Source: Darksidea phi
Lineage: Eukaryota > Ascomycota > Dothideomycetes > Pleosporales > Lentitheciaceae
Reading direction: 5' to 3'
NCBI GenBank assembly: GCA_030770425.1
Contig: JASJFT010000032.1
Coordinates: 62,001 to 126,000, forward strand
Length of the DNA: 64,000 nucleotides
The translations under genes and the position numbers were made by a program. Positions 1 to 12,449 of this stretch are shown here, piece after piece (position 1 is the first letter of the stretch; every line of letters begins with the position of its first letter). The notes under the pieces were generated by a model. The model searched no databases. It had not been told where the DNA came from and saw only the letters and a list, made by a program, of their open reading frames with translations.

Positions 1-908
1 TTTATTATCTCTTAAATAAATATCTATAAAGATATAAATAGAATTTCTCTTACTAGAAGAGTTATAGATAAACGAGTAATTTAATATAATTATAAGTTAT
101 AATAGACGGTAGCTAGTAATTACTAAGTATTATTAGGTTATACTATTATAATAGATATTAAGACCGAATTAAACGGAGTTTAGACTAGTTTTAAAGCCTT
201 TATAAAGATATTATAAGTAAGTAGAATAATTATAAAAATTATACTTAGTAAATAGCTCTTATATAAAGATAGTAAGTATTTATTAGATAGAAGTTATCGA
301 AAATTACCTATAAGGGGAGCGATAATACTATTATTACTAGTATAAGAATCTATAAGAATACGTATAAACTATAAGTTATAATAGTAATAGATAAAAGTTA
401 TAAATATATACTTATAATAGACTAATACTTAAGTTATATATACTTTTTAATTAAACTAGCTATATATTATAAGATTAGGGTTAAGGACTATAAGGCTAAA
501 AAGACTATAGAAACCCCCCGTTAAAATAGTAGAATATAACGTAGATACTAAATATCTAAAAGATCTTCTTTATAAAATTATTTTTTCTTTAGAAATAGAA
601 TTTTTTAGAAGTATAGATACTTAGGTAAACTTTTCTAAAGAAAGTAAAGGGACTAATAGAATACGTCGTAGTAAATAACTCTTAATAAGGACTAGAATAG
701 TCCTTAGGAAAGAGAAAGGCTATATTATATCTACTTCTACTAGAGAACTTCTAGATTATTATTAATCTAGCTATAGTTATATATCGAACCCTATATAGTT
801 CTACGTCCTACTATTATATCTTCTTAAGAATTCGTCTTATCTCTATCCGAATATAACCTCTTTACTACCTTAGTATCTCTATATCTATCTACCTATACGT
901 ATTTTATA
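1..908 (+). mobile_element. 3' end of a second Q-family LTR retrotransposon, cut by the window edge
   Basis: Bases 1-722 align along their whole length with 26,549-27,269, the 3' internal end of element Q. Bases 723-908 align with Q's LTRs. The junction carries a purine-rich tract (about 705-720) followed by TATTATATC, which fits a polypurine tract and an LTR start whose original TG was mutated to TA. The copy is heavily RIP-mutated and holds no open frame. Its 5' part lies outside the window, so insertion boundaries cannot be tested. Confidence 0.8.
723..908 (+). repeat. LTR of Q-family element (copy P)
   Basis: This 186-bp repeat matches 3,276-3,461 and 27,270-27,455 in length and alignment. 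All three begin TATTAYRTC and end in TTATA, where TG..CA ends have become TA..TA. It follows a purine-rich tract, as expected for a 3' LTR on the + strand. Confidence 0.8.
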
Positions 909-1724
909 TTATATTAAAGTATACTATTATATATAATATAATTTTAATCTAGACTTTATAAACCCTTAGCTTCTATTCTTATCTCTAAGTATTAGTAATA
1001 GTAGACTACTTAGTATATATTATATTAAAGTATATTATTATATATAGTATAATTCTAATCTAAACTTTATAAATCTATTACTTCTATTCTTATCTCTAAG
1101 TATTAGTAATAGTAGACTACTTAGTATATATTATATTAAAGTATACTATTATATATAATATAATTCTAATCTAGACTTTATAGATCTATTACTTCTATTC
1201 TTACTTTTAAGTACTAGTAATAATAGACTACTTAGTATATATTATATCGAAGTATATTATTATATATAGTATAATTTTAACTTAAACTTTATAGATCTAT
1301 TACTTCTATTCTTACCTCTAAGTACTAGTAATAGTAGACTACTTAGTATATATTATATCGAAGTATACTATTATATATAGTATAATTCTAACTTAAACTT
1401 TATAAATCTATTACTTTTATTCTTATTTCTAAGTACTAGTAATAGTAGACTACTTAGTATATATTATATCGAAGTATACTATTATATATAGTATAATTCT
1501 AATTTAGACTTTATAAATCTATTACTTCTATTCTTATCTCTAAGTACTAATAATAGTAGACTACTTAGTATATATTATATTAAAGTATACTATTATATAT
1601 AATATAATTCTAATCTAAACTTTATAAATCTATTACTTCTATTCTTATCTCTAAGTACTAATAATAGTAGACTACTTAGTATATATTATATTAAAGTATA
1701 CTATTATATATAGTAGAATTCTAA
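906..1724. repeat. Tandem array of a 111-bp unit, about 7.4 copies
   Basis: The phrase TTAGTATATATTATAT recurs at 1,010, 1,121, 1,232, 1,343, 1,454, 1,565 and 1,676, an exact 111-bp period without indels. Units differ from each other almost only by C/T and A/G exchanges. The array begins where the copy P LTR ends. The unit is a multiple of 3, but mutation has removed any readable frame. An inverted copy lies at 3,131-3,227. Confidence 0.9.
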
Positions 1725-1760
1725 AGAACTAGCTAATATAAACTAAGTCTACGTTCTTCT

Positions 1761-2030
1761 TAACTCTTATTAATAGAATATTTAAGTAAATCTAAGTTAA
1801 TAAACTAAGTTTAAAGCTTATAAAATATCTAAAGATTTACTTTTTAAGGTAGTACTCTATTATCTTCTACCCTACAAGAGGTATAATACCCTTTCTAACC
1901 CTTATTAATAGAATATCTAAGCGAATCTAAGTTAATAAACTAAGTCTAAAGTCTATAAAAAGTCTAAAAGATATACTCTTTAAGATAGTACTCTATTATC
2001 TTCTACTTTATAAGGGGTATATTAGACTAT
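1761..2030. repeat. Tandem duplication, 135-bp period, two copies
   Basis: TAACTCTTATTAATAGAATA at 1,761 returns as TAACCCTTATTAATAGAATA at 1,896. The two copies stay aligned through a shared block ending in GTACTCTATTATCTTCTAC. Differences are mostly transitions. The period is again a multiple of 3, as in the 111-bp array next to it. No gene is recognised here. Confidence 0.75.
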
Positions 2031-2420
2031 ACTATCTTAAGCTAAAAGAAAAGTATATTATATTTCTTCTAACTATATCTCTTCTTTATAACTAGAATCT
2101 AGATCTAGAATAAAGGGTCTATTATTTTTTTAAATACCTAGTTTACTAGTTTAAGGATGAGAGATAATTATTAGAGAGTATATATAAAGTATTATTAAAA
2201 GACTATAATAAGAAAATAAGAATATTCTCTAAGATAGACTATATTTATATCGATCTATAAGCTCTATAAAGAGTATTAAGTAATAATAAGCTTATAGAAT
2301 TTATAAATTAATATAAATATAGTCTATTTTATTAAATAGTACTAGATCTTAAGAGATTTCTATAGATCCCTCTAGTAAACTATAAAATAATCTAGTAGTT
2401 AGTATAGTTTATCTAAATAG

Positions 2421-2772
2421 AAAATAATACTAATCTTCTATCTACTCTTTAGATAGACTACGCGTTTAATATATATAAGATCTAAGAGTAGATTATTCTA
2501 CTTAAGAATATCTATACTAGTATACTTAAAAGACTATATTCTCTTTAGCTATATAAGGCTTATATAAATAATAAGCTTCTTACTACTACTATATATAAAA
2601 TAATACTAATCTTCTATCTACTCTTTAGATAGACTATATATTTAATATATATAAGATCTAGAAGTAGATTATTCTACTTAAGAATATCTATACTAGTATA
2701 CTTAAAAGGTTATATTCTCTTTAACTATACGAGGCTTATATAAATAGTAAGCTTTTTACTACTACTATATAT
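2421..2772. repeat. Tandem duplication, 176-bp period, two copies
   Basis: AAAATAATACTAATCTTCTA at 2,421 returns at 2,597, and the copies align to about 2,772 with few differences, mostly transitions. The rest of 2,030-3,130 is AT-rich mutated sequence in which I recognise no domain. Confidence 0.75.
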
Positions 2773-3130
2773 ACTTATTCTACCTTAAAGCTAGGCTATT
2801 ACTAGTTCCTATAATCTAGAATATCTTACTTCTAGAACTAGATATATTAGTACTTTATAAGATATAACTCTTAATAGTAGTCTTTTTTATAATAAGGGTA
2901 TAGGATTTATACCTATAAGTTTAACGATATAATAGTTACTACTTATTTAAATATTATATTATACTTTTATATTATAAAATTCTACGATATAATCCCCTAT
3001 ATTCTAACTACTAGTATCTAGTAGAATAGTAGCTAATATACTAGTACTTATATTTAACTATCTAGTTATAGACTCCTTTTATAGGACTTAAATATATAGA
3101 GAGTTTATAATCTTAATAGCTTTTATTAGT

Positions 3131-3227
3131 TATACTATATATAATAGTATACTTCGATATAATATATACTAAGTAGTCTATTATTACTAGTATTTAGAGG
3201 TAAGGATAGAAGCTAAGGTCTATTATT
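3131..3227 (-). repeat. Inverted single copy of the 111-bp unit
   Basis: The reverse complement of this stretch matches the array at 906-1,724. The best match is the first copy near 967-1,052, including the variant TTAGCTTCTATTCTTA found only in that first copy. The arms could be terminal inverted repeats of a DNA element of about 2.2 kb, or the array could be an inverted duplication. Confidence 0.65.
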
Positions 3228-3275
3228 CTAGATTTTAACGAAAATATAATATAGTAAATTAATAATATATTCTAA

Positions 3276-3461
3276 TATTACGTCTACTTCTACTAGAGGA
3301 CTTCTAGATTATTATCGATCTAGCTATAGTTACGTACCGGACTCTATATAGTCCTATATTCTACTATTATATCTTCTTAAGAATTTATCTTATCTCTATC
3401 TAAATATAATCCTTTTACTATCTTAGTATTTTTATATCTACCTACCTATATATACCTTATA
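3276..3461 (+). repeat. 5' LTR of element Q
   Basis: Starts TATTACGTC and ends CCTTATA, 186 bp. It is flanked on the left by TCTAA and aligns with 723-908 and 27,270-27,455. Confidence 0.8.
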
Positions 3462-3977
3462 ATTTAAATCCTTTCTATTCCTTTTTAAGAACTAGTAGTA
3501 TAGCGTTAATACTAAAAGCTAATACTTTAAAAGTTCTTATTAATTATATTATATAATATCTATTTAGAGCCGTTAGTATACCTCCTTATACTATCTACTT
3601 AAAGAAGAATATCTACTCTAGTACCTATCTACCTAGTAGATGAAATAATTCTAATACGTAGCTAGTCGATAAAGTATACTAGTAGCGTCCTAAGTTTAAT
3701 AAATAACGAGTTTAAGAACTAGAATTAGACGATAAGAATAACTATTAACTAGAAGACCTATTTAATTTTAAAAATATTTAGAAGAGTTAATATATCTCTA
3801 AAACCCCTACGATCTATATATAGTATAATAGTAGAAATATCTTAAAGATATCTAATAAACTACTATCTTTTAGTAGGGCTCTAATAATAGCCGTAACTAA
3901 TAGAAACTACTAATCTATATAAGGAAATAATAGAATATCTAGCTACGAAAATATAGCTTATATAAGTAGATTCTAAC
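3462..3977 (+). other. 5' leader of element Q
   Basis: AT-rich, mutated DNA between Q's 5' LTR and the point where B inserted. Its continuation resumes at 19,562. A primer-binding site should lie at its left end but cannot be identified after RIP. No gene is seen. Confidence 0.5.
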
Positions 3978-4442
3978 TATTAAATAGAGTCCGGGTCTAA
4001 TAGGTTATTTAGCCTCGTTTAGGGGTTTATACTTAAGATAGGAAAGAAGAAGTTAAAATAAGTAGGTAATAGTTTAATTACGTTAATAAGTAAGGATTAA
4101 TCTAGATTCGAATTAACTATAAGGAAGAAAGACTATTTAGAAGATTTATAGTTATTATATATTAATTTAATTTCCTTAGATCTATAGCTCTATACCTATA
4201 GATCTATTAAGCTATAGCTCTATAACTCTATCCTAATAGATCTACTAAGCTATTATATAACCCTTAGATCTATTCTCGCTAAGGTATAGATCTATTATAT
4301 AACTTCTTAGTAAAGTCGTCTATACTAATTATTATTTATATTATAGTTATAATCGTTATATTCTATATTAGAGCTAGTAATAGATTTAATCTTAGATAGC
4401 TCTTCTTACTACTATTTTATAGTATATATTTAGTTTATAATA
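3978..4442 (-). repeat. 3' LTR of element B
   Basis: 465 bp, aligned end to end with 19,092-19,556. Differences are mainly transitions. It is preceded by the target CTAAC. Confidence 0.85.
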
Positions 4443-6250
4443 CTATCTCCTCTCTCTAAACCTTCGACTTAGAGGTTATTCCGATTCCGGTATTTAACTA
4501 TATTAGTATTAGGGCCCTACCTTAAGAGGCTATTATTATCCGTTATAGTATCGCGTAAAACTCGAGAATATATTACTCTTATTAATAAAATTCTTTATTA
4601 TAGTTCCGAAATATTTTTTTATAGTTATTATTTATAGTTAACCTCTCCCCTAGAAGCTTAGACTACTACCCGACGTAACGTTACGTTGGCTTCTAGGCTA
4701 GCTATATTTTTTATAATTCTAATTACCTTATTATATTTTAATATTTCGATATCTTACGTAATAGTATAGGTAGTAACTATAGAATAATAATAGCTTCTAA
4801 TTTACTAATAATATATATAGATAGTTAAACGCGCCGATAATACTAAATCCTCTACCCTCCCTAACTAGGTATCCCTATCGTCCTCCGTCCTATCTATTCC
4901 TACCGGTTCCTCTATATTCGATATAAGCCCCTACGCTATCGTTTGTATCGTATCTACTATAAATACTAGCTCTATCTTCTACGTTAGGTATTCGCTCCCT
5001 CGATAGCCTCTTAAGAAGGCCGATTTCTTCTTCCTTAATAGTCTTCCCTATATAAGCTTTTCCTCCAGCCTACGTAGACGGTATAGCTACCTCTAGACGA
5101 AACGCCTATCCTCGTTATATAGGGCCTCGGATAGGAATATAATATAGATAACTACTAATAGCTATATAAGAATCCTATTACCGCTCGTTCCCTCGAATAT
5201 ATCTAATATATAGTTGGTTTTATACTAATAGTTATTATAATCGAGAAGCCCTATCGATAGTACCTCCCTCCTATAGTACCGGGGATACTCCGCCGCGATA
5301 TTTAAAACGTTTAGAGCGCTATACTCGAATAGGCTATTATACTCTAGTACCTCTTACTAAAGGACTAGGTAAACGATCGTTAATAAAGATATCTAATTAG
5401 TAGGTATTAATATAAGGAAGCTAGCTAAGGATAAGAGATAGATATAAGGAAGCTAGCTAAGGATAAGAGATAGATATAGTAAGTAGAATACTAGTATTAT
5501 CGCGGGTAATTTTTATACTATAGGTAGTAGGTAATAGTATTGGTATACTAACTCCTTACTACTACTATTAGTCTCCTAACTAGGCTCTATAGTTCGGTAT
5601 TATATATTATTTCTTATCTAGCGCCTTAATATTCGAAATATTACCTTATTACTTACGATCGATAGTATTATATATAGCTCTATAGCTCTATTATCGTATA
5701 TAAGGTATAGGTATAGTATCTCTACTATATATAAACTCCTACTATATTTCGTATAGACCTTCTAAAGAGACTCCTACTATATAAATCTAAATTAAATTAT
5801 TTATAGTTAAGAATACTATATATTATCTTATCTAAAGATAGTAGATATTATAAGGTATATATTCGTACTAATATATAAGATTCTTATTATATATCTAGTA
5901 TCTTATTATTAGAAGGTTTATTTATATTAAGTAGTAAAATTTACGTATTAGAACTTATTACTATTAGTAAGATTTATTAATCGTATAGAAGAGAAACTTT
6001 AATAGTAGCTAGAGAAGGCTTAAAAAGCTTAGAACGAGCTTCTTAATAAGCTAGTAGAGGCTTAGATATAAGTATATTATTTAGAGAAGTAAAGGGTAGT
6101 CCTTTATAAGAAGTTAGTAGTATAATCCTAGGTACTAGAAGCTAAGCTAGATAAAGAGGAGGTAAAGCTTCGATAGCTAGGGTAGTAGAAGGATTTAGAG
6201 GCCTCTCTAACTACTCTAAACGTCGCTTATAGTATTATAAATAATACTAC
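4443..6250 (-). other. 3' internal region of element B with relatives on the gene side
   Basis: This part of B lies between the chromodomain-like region and the 3' LTR. It has a higher GC content than the rest and keeps many CpG sites. Bases about 5,490-5,800 match the far less mutated sequence at 41,420-41,740, and parts near 5,120-5,170 and 5,610-5,650 match 51,920-52,030. A 32-bp unit is duplicated near 5,406-5,470. I see no coding domain. Confidence 0.55.
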
Positions 6251-6399
6251 TCCTCTTAATTTATTAAATATCTCTTATTATATTATAGGTAATATTAATC
6301 TTTTTAACTTACTATAAGGTAAACTTACCTTATCTCTAAGTTTTCTTTAGAATTATAGTTTTAGTACTTTATAAACTTTTTAAGATAATTAAGATTATC

Positions 6400-9251
6400 T
6401 TTAGATTTCTAGATTTATTTCTATAGTTTTCTATTCTCGTCTATCCCTTACTATTAGATTAGATAGTAGTTTTTTCTATTTCTAACGTTATTATCTAGAA
6501 TTTCTTCTACTTTTTATTCTTTATTATCTTCCCTATATATATCTACTTTATATACTACTAGTTTAGTATTCTATAATACTTTTTCTAGTAAGTTAATATA
6601 GAATATAGGATAGATTTTTATTTATAGAGGTAGTCTTAGTTAGTAGTTTATAGGTAAGACTTATTTCTTAATCTTATAGAGTCTAATCTTAGTATAGTCT
6701 AGTTTACTATTAGGTTACTTACTCTTAATATTTTTTTATAGTAACTATATCTTTTCTTCCTCTTTAAAAGTAGGTACTTTCTTTTACTTCTTATTATAGT
6801 ACTTACTTATTCTATTTTAAAGGAATTCTATATCTTTCTTAAGCTATTTATATATCTATAGAATAATTTTTACTATTTCTTCTTTATTTTAGTTATAAGA
6901 CTAAAGTTATTTAGATTCTTTATATATTTCTAGTTCGATTCTATAATTTATAAAGAAGGGTATTATCTTCGTTATACTATATTATAAACTATTATATATA
7001 AATTATACTATAAGTAGAAGTATAACCTAATTATTCTAATAGTAGTTTAGATAATATCTAAGGTATTACTTAACTATTTAATTTATTCGTTTTATTAATT
7101 CGTCTATCTACGGATAATAGATAGTTAATATACTATATTTTATTTCTAGTTTAGCTATAAGGGTCTACTAAAACTTTATTATAAATTTAACGTCTCTATC
7201 TAAGATAATCTTATTTAGTATTCTATATTTATTAAATATATATCTTAATAAGATATAGATAAGTTATTCTACTATATTTTTATTATCTATATATAGGATA
7301 AAGTAAGTATACTTTATAAACTTATCTACTATTATTAGTATAGTATTATAGGATACTCCTATTATTAGTTTCTTAAAACGTAGTAACTACGTAATAAAGT
7401 TTATAGTAATAATCTTCTATAGTTCTTCTATATTTTTTATTAGTTATAGTATTCTATAGAATATATATCTAGTATACTTATTATAGTAATAATCTACGTA
7501 TTCTAAAAGTATCTAGGTAACTAGTTATCTTATATATAGAAAATAATATATTCTTATTAATTATTTAAGAGTTTTCTCTACTTCTTAGTATCTATATACT
7601 AGTACCTTATAGTATTATCTAATAAATTCTTTTCTTATTATCTTAGGTATATAGGTCTTTTAAAATATATAGATAATTTTATTCTTTTCTTAGATTACTT
7701 TTTAAATTTTATTTTATTTATCTATTACTTCCGTAGTAGCTATATAAATCTATTAGGTCTATTTATTCTCTTCTAGTTTAAGTATCGTTTCTTATATTTC
7801 TACTAGCTTTAGGTAGTTATAAGTAATCGTTCTATTTACTTCTAGCTTAAGAATAGCTATACTAGATTTCTCCTTTTCTTAGTAATTAGGTCTTCTACTA
7901 AGCGCGTCTACTCGTTTATTTTCTAATCCCTTAATATATACGATTTTAATATTATAGATTATAAGGGTTTATACCTATTATATCTATCTTCTAATTAAAG
8001 GTTTATTTATTAAGAATCTTATTAGATTCTTATAATTCGTATAGATTATAATAAAGTATTTAGATTCTTATAAATTAGATCTCTATTCCTTTAGTACTTT
8101 AATAATTACTAGTAATTCTTTATTATAGATATTATAGTTAAGTTTAGCTAATAATATCTTCTATAAGAAGTAGTATACTAGTTTAAGATTATCTTTATTA
8201 TCTTTCTATAGTAGTACTACTCCTATCGTATAGTCTAAAGTATCTATTTTAATAATTAATAGTTCTTCGAGGTTATATATCTTAATTACGGGTTTCTTAG
8301 TAAATTATTCTTTAATTTTTTTAAAAACTTATTAGTACTCTTTCTTCTATTTAAAGGGTTAATCTTTCTTTATAAGTTATATAAGTAGTACTATTATCGT
8401 ACTCTATTATAGTATTAACTTTCGATAGAAGTTATAGAATTCTAGAAATAATTATAATTCCTTAAGATTCTTAGATATAGGCTATTCTTTAACTTTCTTA
8501 ATCTATTATAGGTCTACTTTAATTTCTTCTAGTCTAATAATAAATCCTAAAAACTCTATTTTCTATACGTAGAATTTATATTTTTATAGGTAAAGATATA
8601 ATTATACTTCCTTAAGTATTTATAGAATCTTCTTTATATATTCTTTATATTTCTTTTCTATTTCGGAATAGATTAAGATATTATTAAGGTATACTATTAT
8701 AAACTAGTCGAAATAGTTTTATAAAATATTATTAATCTATTCCTAGAATATCGTAGGTATATTAGTAAGTCTAAAAGATATTACTTAGTACTTATATAGT
8801 TCTTTCTTAATTCTAAAGATTATCTTCTATTCTTTATCTTTCTCTATTTATATTTAGTAGTATATATTTCGAATATCTAGTTGTATAAACTATTTAGTCT
8901 TTCTTAGTCGATCTTATATCTTAAATATTAGAGGTAAGAGGTACTAGTTCTTAATCGTAATATTATTAAGTATTTAGTAATCGATATATAGTTATAGTTC
9001 TATAGTACCCTTCTTAGGTATAAAGAGAACTAGGTATTCTATAGATAAATTTAAATATTAAATATATCTTTTTATAAGGTTATCTTTAAGATATTTTATT
9101 ATAATCTTTTCTTCTTTCTTAGTTAACTTATAGATTAGTCTAAATCCTAGAGTTTTTCCTTTCTATAGTAGAATTATATAGTCCTAGGGCTAGTACTAAA
9201 GTAAGCTTTTCTTAGGTTCTTAAAATAATTCTTCCTATTTCCTATATTATT
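6400..9251 (-). pseudogene. Element B pol, second part: reverse transcriptase, RNase H, integrase, chromodomain
   Basis: Read on the minus strand, the degraded frames give a Ty3/gypsy reverse transcriptase from about 9,110 to 8,640. The active-site block at 8,670-8,697 reads YLNNILIYS instead of the family's YLDDILIYS. RNase H follows (about 8,300-8,100), then integrase (about 7,600-6,950). A tether plus chromodomain-like stretch (VEEILDNNV) lies near 6,550-6,400. Stops TAA and TAG are very frequent, and most sit where glutamine or tryptophan is expected. The gene is dead. Its 5' part continues at 16,608 beyond element C. Confidence 0.8.
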
Positions 9252-9256
9252 TATTA

Positions 9257-9686
9257 TGCGTTGTACGTACCTTTATACGGGATCCGGGTTAGGACCGATA
9301 GAACGTTTATCGCACCGTTGGTTTCTAATAGATCAAGATCAAGTCAACGAATTCTATTACTAGAATAACCACTTAGGAAAAGATCCAATCTTGTTCGTAA
9401 GTATCAGGTAAAGAACTAAAGATTAACTACAAAGAATTAAGACAGAAAACCTAAGAGATCCTCCATCTTCTTATATCTGTCCCGCTTTGCCTTACTCTAC
9501 TTACTCTATTCGCTAAGACACAGATCAACCAGATCATTATTGGTCATACTCTATTTGCTCTGTTCGCTAAGACACAGATCAACCAGATCATTGTTACGTA
9601 ATATTAGATCACTAACTAAGCCCTTGTCTTGGCTTCCAACCTTCTCGGGATGCCCCGTATCCTATAATTCGCGTAGGGTTGTAACA
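9257..9686 (-). repeat. 3' LTR of element C
   Basis: 430 bp, about 96 percent identical to 16,178-16,607 by hand alignment. It contains an internal tandem repeat of about 55 bp centred on TTCGCTAAGACACAGATCAA. Confidence 0.92.
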
Positions 9687-10479
9687 CTCGCTCCCCCCTC
9701 CGAAGCTTCGTCCTCGAAGTCGCGTTCCCTTTCTCGTGACCCCATTTAGTAGTAGCCCAATTGTTCCGGTAATTCTTTCTATACTGCGCCGCAACCCGCG
9801 TATACGCACCAGTAATTCTTTTCTTAGCCCGGTACCCTAGTTGTTCCGCCCCTTACCTGGGTATAAGAGTAGGTAACGTCCCCCTCCACGGGTGTCCAAG
9901 CCCTATTCTTTATTTTCTTCCTAGGTCCTAATAATACCCAAAGGTCCTGAGACTTCCACAGCTCGTCGTCTTCGTCTCGCCCGCCACGTCCTTCGCTCTA
10001 GTCGTATAATACCGCCGGCTCGATCGTGTCTGAACTATCAATTCGCTGGCCGCGAATGTAAGACGTTACCGTCCTCGGCTCGTTATAGTAGATGTCTCTC
10101 TCGGAATATTTCTTGTAGTCTAGCGGTGACTGACAAGTCTCTTACTCGCGCTGAGGAAGAGCGTTCTCGACTCCTATCCGAACTGGAGTCCGCTGAGGAT
10201 GAAGAGTTGGCCGCTCAAGCCCGCAAACGGCGTATCCGCGCGTAACTGGCTCAGTACGATGCCCGTCAACGTAAGCTTCTTAATCGTGAGCTGGCTTCGA
10301 TCTCTGAGTTAGAAAAGTCGGAACAGGCGGAAGCCGCTCGGTCTACTTCTTCCAGCTTGCCCGTGTCACCACAGCAAGCCTTACTGTACGAGTCCACTGA
10401 TTTCTCCGCTTTTCTAGATAGTTGGGAGCCTCTGCCTCTGGGTACTTCTGGTAATACTACTCAACCAGGTCCTAGCAGC

Positions 10480-10620
10480 CCTGCAGGTTCTTGACTGGTT
10501 CCCATATATTTTAGCTGGTAGGCCATCCTACCCATTTAACCAAATATTTCCACTAACGTCCGAACTTCTGTAGTCCTTGAATTTCCTCGACCTCGTACTC
10601 CTCGTCTTCGAGTTCGACGT
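10480..10620 (-). pseudogene. Chromodomain at the C-terminus of element C pol
   Basis: Minus-strand translation gives EDEEYEVEEIQGLQKFGR, a stop, then WKYLVKWVGWPTS, a stop, then NIWEPVKNL. This is the chromodomain pattern of chromoviruses, including the aromatic residues that in the family bind methylated histone H3. Such domains are thought to steer integration into heterochromatin, which suits an insertion inside another silenced element. At least one stop fits CAG to TAG. Confidence 0.8.
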
Positions 10621-11164
10621 CGGTGGCTACTTCGGCGTCTTCCGGTGCTAGTTCCAGTAACGATACGTGGAATACCGGGTATATTTTCATACCTTTAGCT
10701 AGCTTTAGCCTATAGTTAACTGGTCCTGTCTTTTCTTCAATTTCGAATGGTCCGATTCGTAAATTATCCAGTTTGTCGCATAGTCGTTTAGTTTTCAGGT
10801 TTCGTCGTGAAAGGAAAACTTTATCCCCCCTCTCAAGGGTCGGTCCCTCGAGCCTTCTTTTGTTTGCTGTTTTGGCTATTGTGAGGTTTCTGCGTACTAT
10901 CCGCGCGCTGAGTTCTTTGTACAGTTCTTACATCAAATAGGCTTTTTCTTCTACCCTAGTGGATATACTCTCGATATCCTTCGGATCTCTGTAAGTCGTC
11001 GGCTCATATCCGTGATTTGCGTAGTACGGTAAGCATCTAGTCGTCGTAGATCTCTTACTATTATATGCCAATTATACTGTTAGTAGCAATTCAACCTAGT
11101 TGTCCTACAACTTGTTGACATAGAACCTCAGATACTCCTCCAGAGTTTGGTTCGTTCGTTCCGT

Positions 11165-11458
11165 CTAACCGTCTGTCTGCGGATGGAAGCTAGTCGATAG
11201 CTTTCTTTCAATTCCTAGTTTTGCGAGTAGTATACTCCAAAACCTTGAAGTAAACAGTTTGTCCCTATCCGTAAGGATCTGTTCCGGCAATCCGTAATTA
11301 GCGATGAGCGTTCTTTTAACCTCATAAGCCATATTTTCTACCGTAATTACTTCGTTCGTCGGGATGAAGTATACTACCTTAGTTAATCGGTCCACGATTA
11401 CCATGATCGTGTCGTATAATCTTCCTGATCCCGGTTCCAATAATAGTAGCAACTTCAC
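11165..11458 (-). pseudogene. Integrase catalytic core of element C
   Basis: The open segment carries VIVDRLTK (first catalytic Asp), ILTDRDKLFTS (second Asp) and FHPQTDG. The frame then meets TAG where the family has Gln, and resumes with TERTNQ, which carries the catalytic Glu. DDE residues are therefore all still encoded, but separated by a CAG-to-TAG stop. This is the RNase H-fold core that joins element DNA to the host chromosome. Confidence 0.85.
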
Positions 11459-11509
11459 TATAAAGTCTATCGTGACGTAAGTCCATAGTCGTGTAGGTAG
11501 TACTAGCGG

Positions 11510-11863
11510 TTAGAGTAATCCATAGGGCTTATGTCTCTTAGGTTTATTCTTAGAACATTCCAAACAGTCGCCTATCGCTTTCCGAACTTCCTCTCTTACA
11601 TTAGTAAGTAGGTATTCTCTATCCACATATCTAACCGTTTCATCGATTCCTAGGTATCCTAGCATTTTACTCTCGTAGATTTCCCGTATTAAGTCTCCCC
11701 TGAGACTCGGTAGAATGTAAGGCCTTGTCTCCGAGTCGTTTATTAGAGCGGAGTATTCTTCCTCATCGAAGTATATATTATCTCCCTCTAATATTCCGTC
11801 AGCGTTCCTGATAGTTTCTCGGGCCTTGTTTCTCCATTTTTTCTTAACATCTACTATTACCAT
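11510..11863 (-). pseudogene. Integrase zinc-binding (HHCC) domain of element C
   Basis: The segment includes IYESKMLGYLGIDETV and later CLECSKNK. The two cysteines of the HHCC zinc site are present. The positions where the family has histidine read tyrosine (EIYES, GYLG), which is what a CpA-to-TpA change in a His codon gives. The open frame ends just before the catalytic core. RNase H is recognisable upstream between about 12,400 and 11,900. Confidence 0.75.
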
Positions 11864-12449
11864 AATTTTGGCTAGCCTCGTATGGTTGTAGACGAGGGTT
11901 CCGTCGGGTTCCTTTCGTAGAACTGGTTCGTGTACGACGGGTTCATCGGTACCTCGAAGGTCCGATCTTCTACTAAGAGCGTCCGCCGCTCCGTTTAGTA
12001 TTCCCGGCCGGTGACTTATCTTAAAGTCGTAATCTGCTAGTAATTCCGACCATCGGAATTGTCGTCGATTAAGTTTCTTTATAGTCGTGAAACTTGTAAG
12101 GTTCTAGTAGTCCGTAATAACCTCAATCTTATACTTGGCTCCTACAAGCTGTAGTCTCCATTATTCAAATACTGATACGACAGCGCCAAGTTCCTTATCG
12201 TAAACGTCGTAGTTCACTTCTTCCTTGCTGAACTTACGTGAGTGGTAGAACACTAGTCTCCATTTTCCGTCTTCCCCTTACTAGGTGAGTATCGCCCCTA
12301 GTACGTAATCTAATACATCCGTCTCTACTCTAAGAGGTCTTGTCGGGTCGTACATCTATAACATAGGTACCGATGTAAACAGGTTCTTAAGCTTATCGAA
12401 AGCTTCCTATTATTCCTAGTTCTACTAAAATCCCTTTTCCTTCTTGGTT

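Noticed and set aside
906..1724. CRISPR-like array
   Set aside because: Units are contiguous 111-bp repeats without spacers, in a fungal RIP-mutated block.
9540..9809. Short open frames on both strands within the left LTR of element C
   Set aside because: They lie wholly inside a long terminal repeat, are matched by the other LTR, and show no domain. LTR sequence is not expected to encode these.
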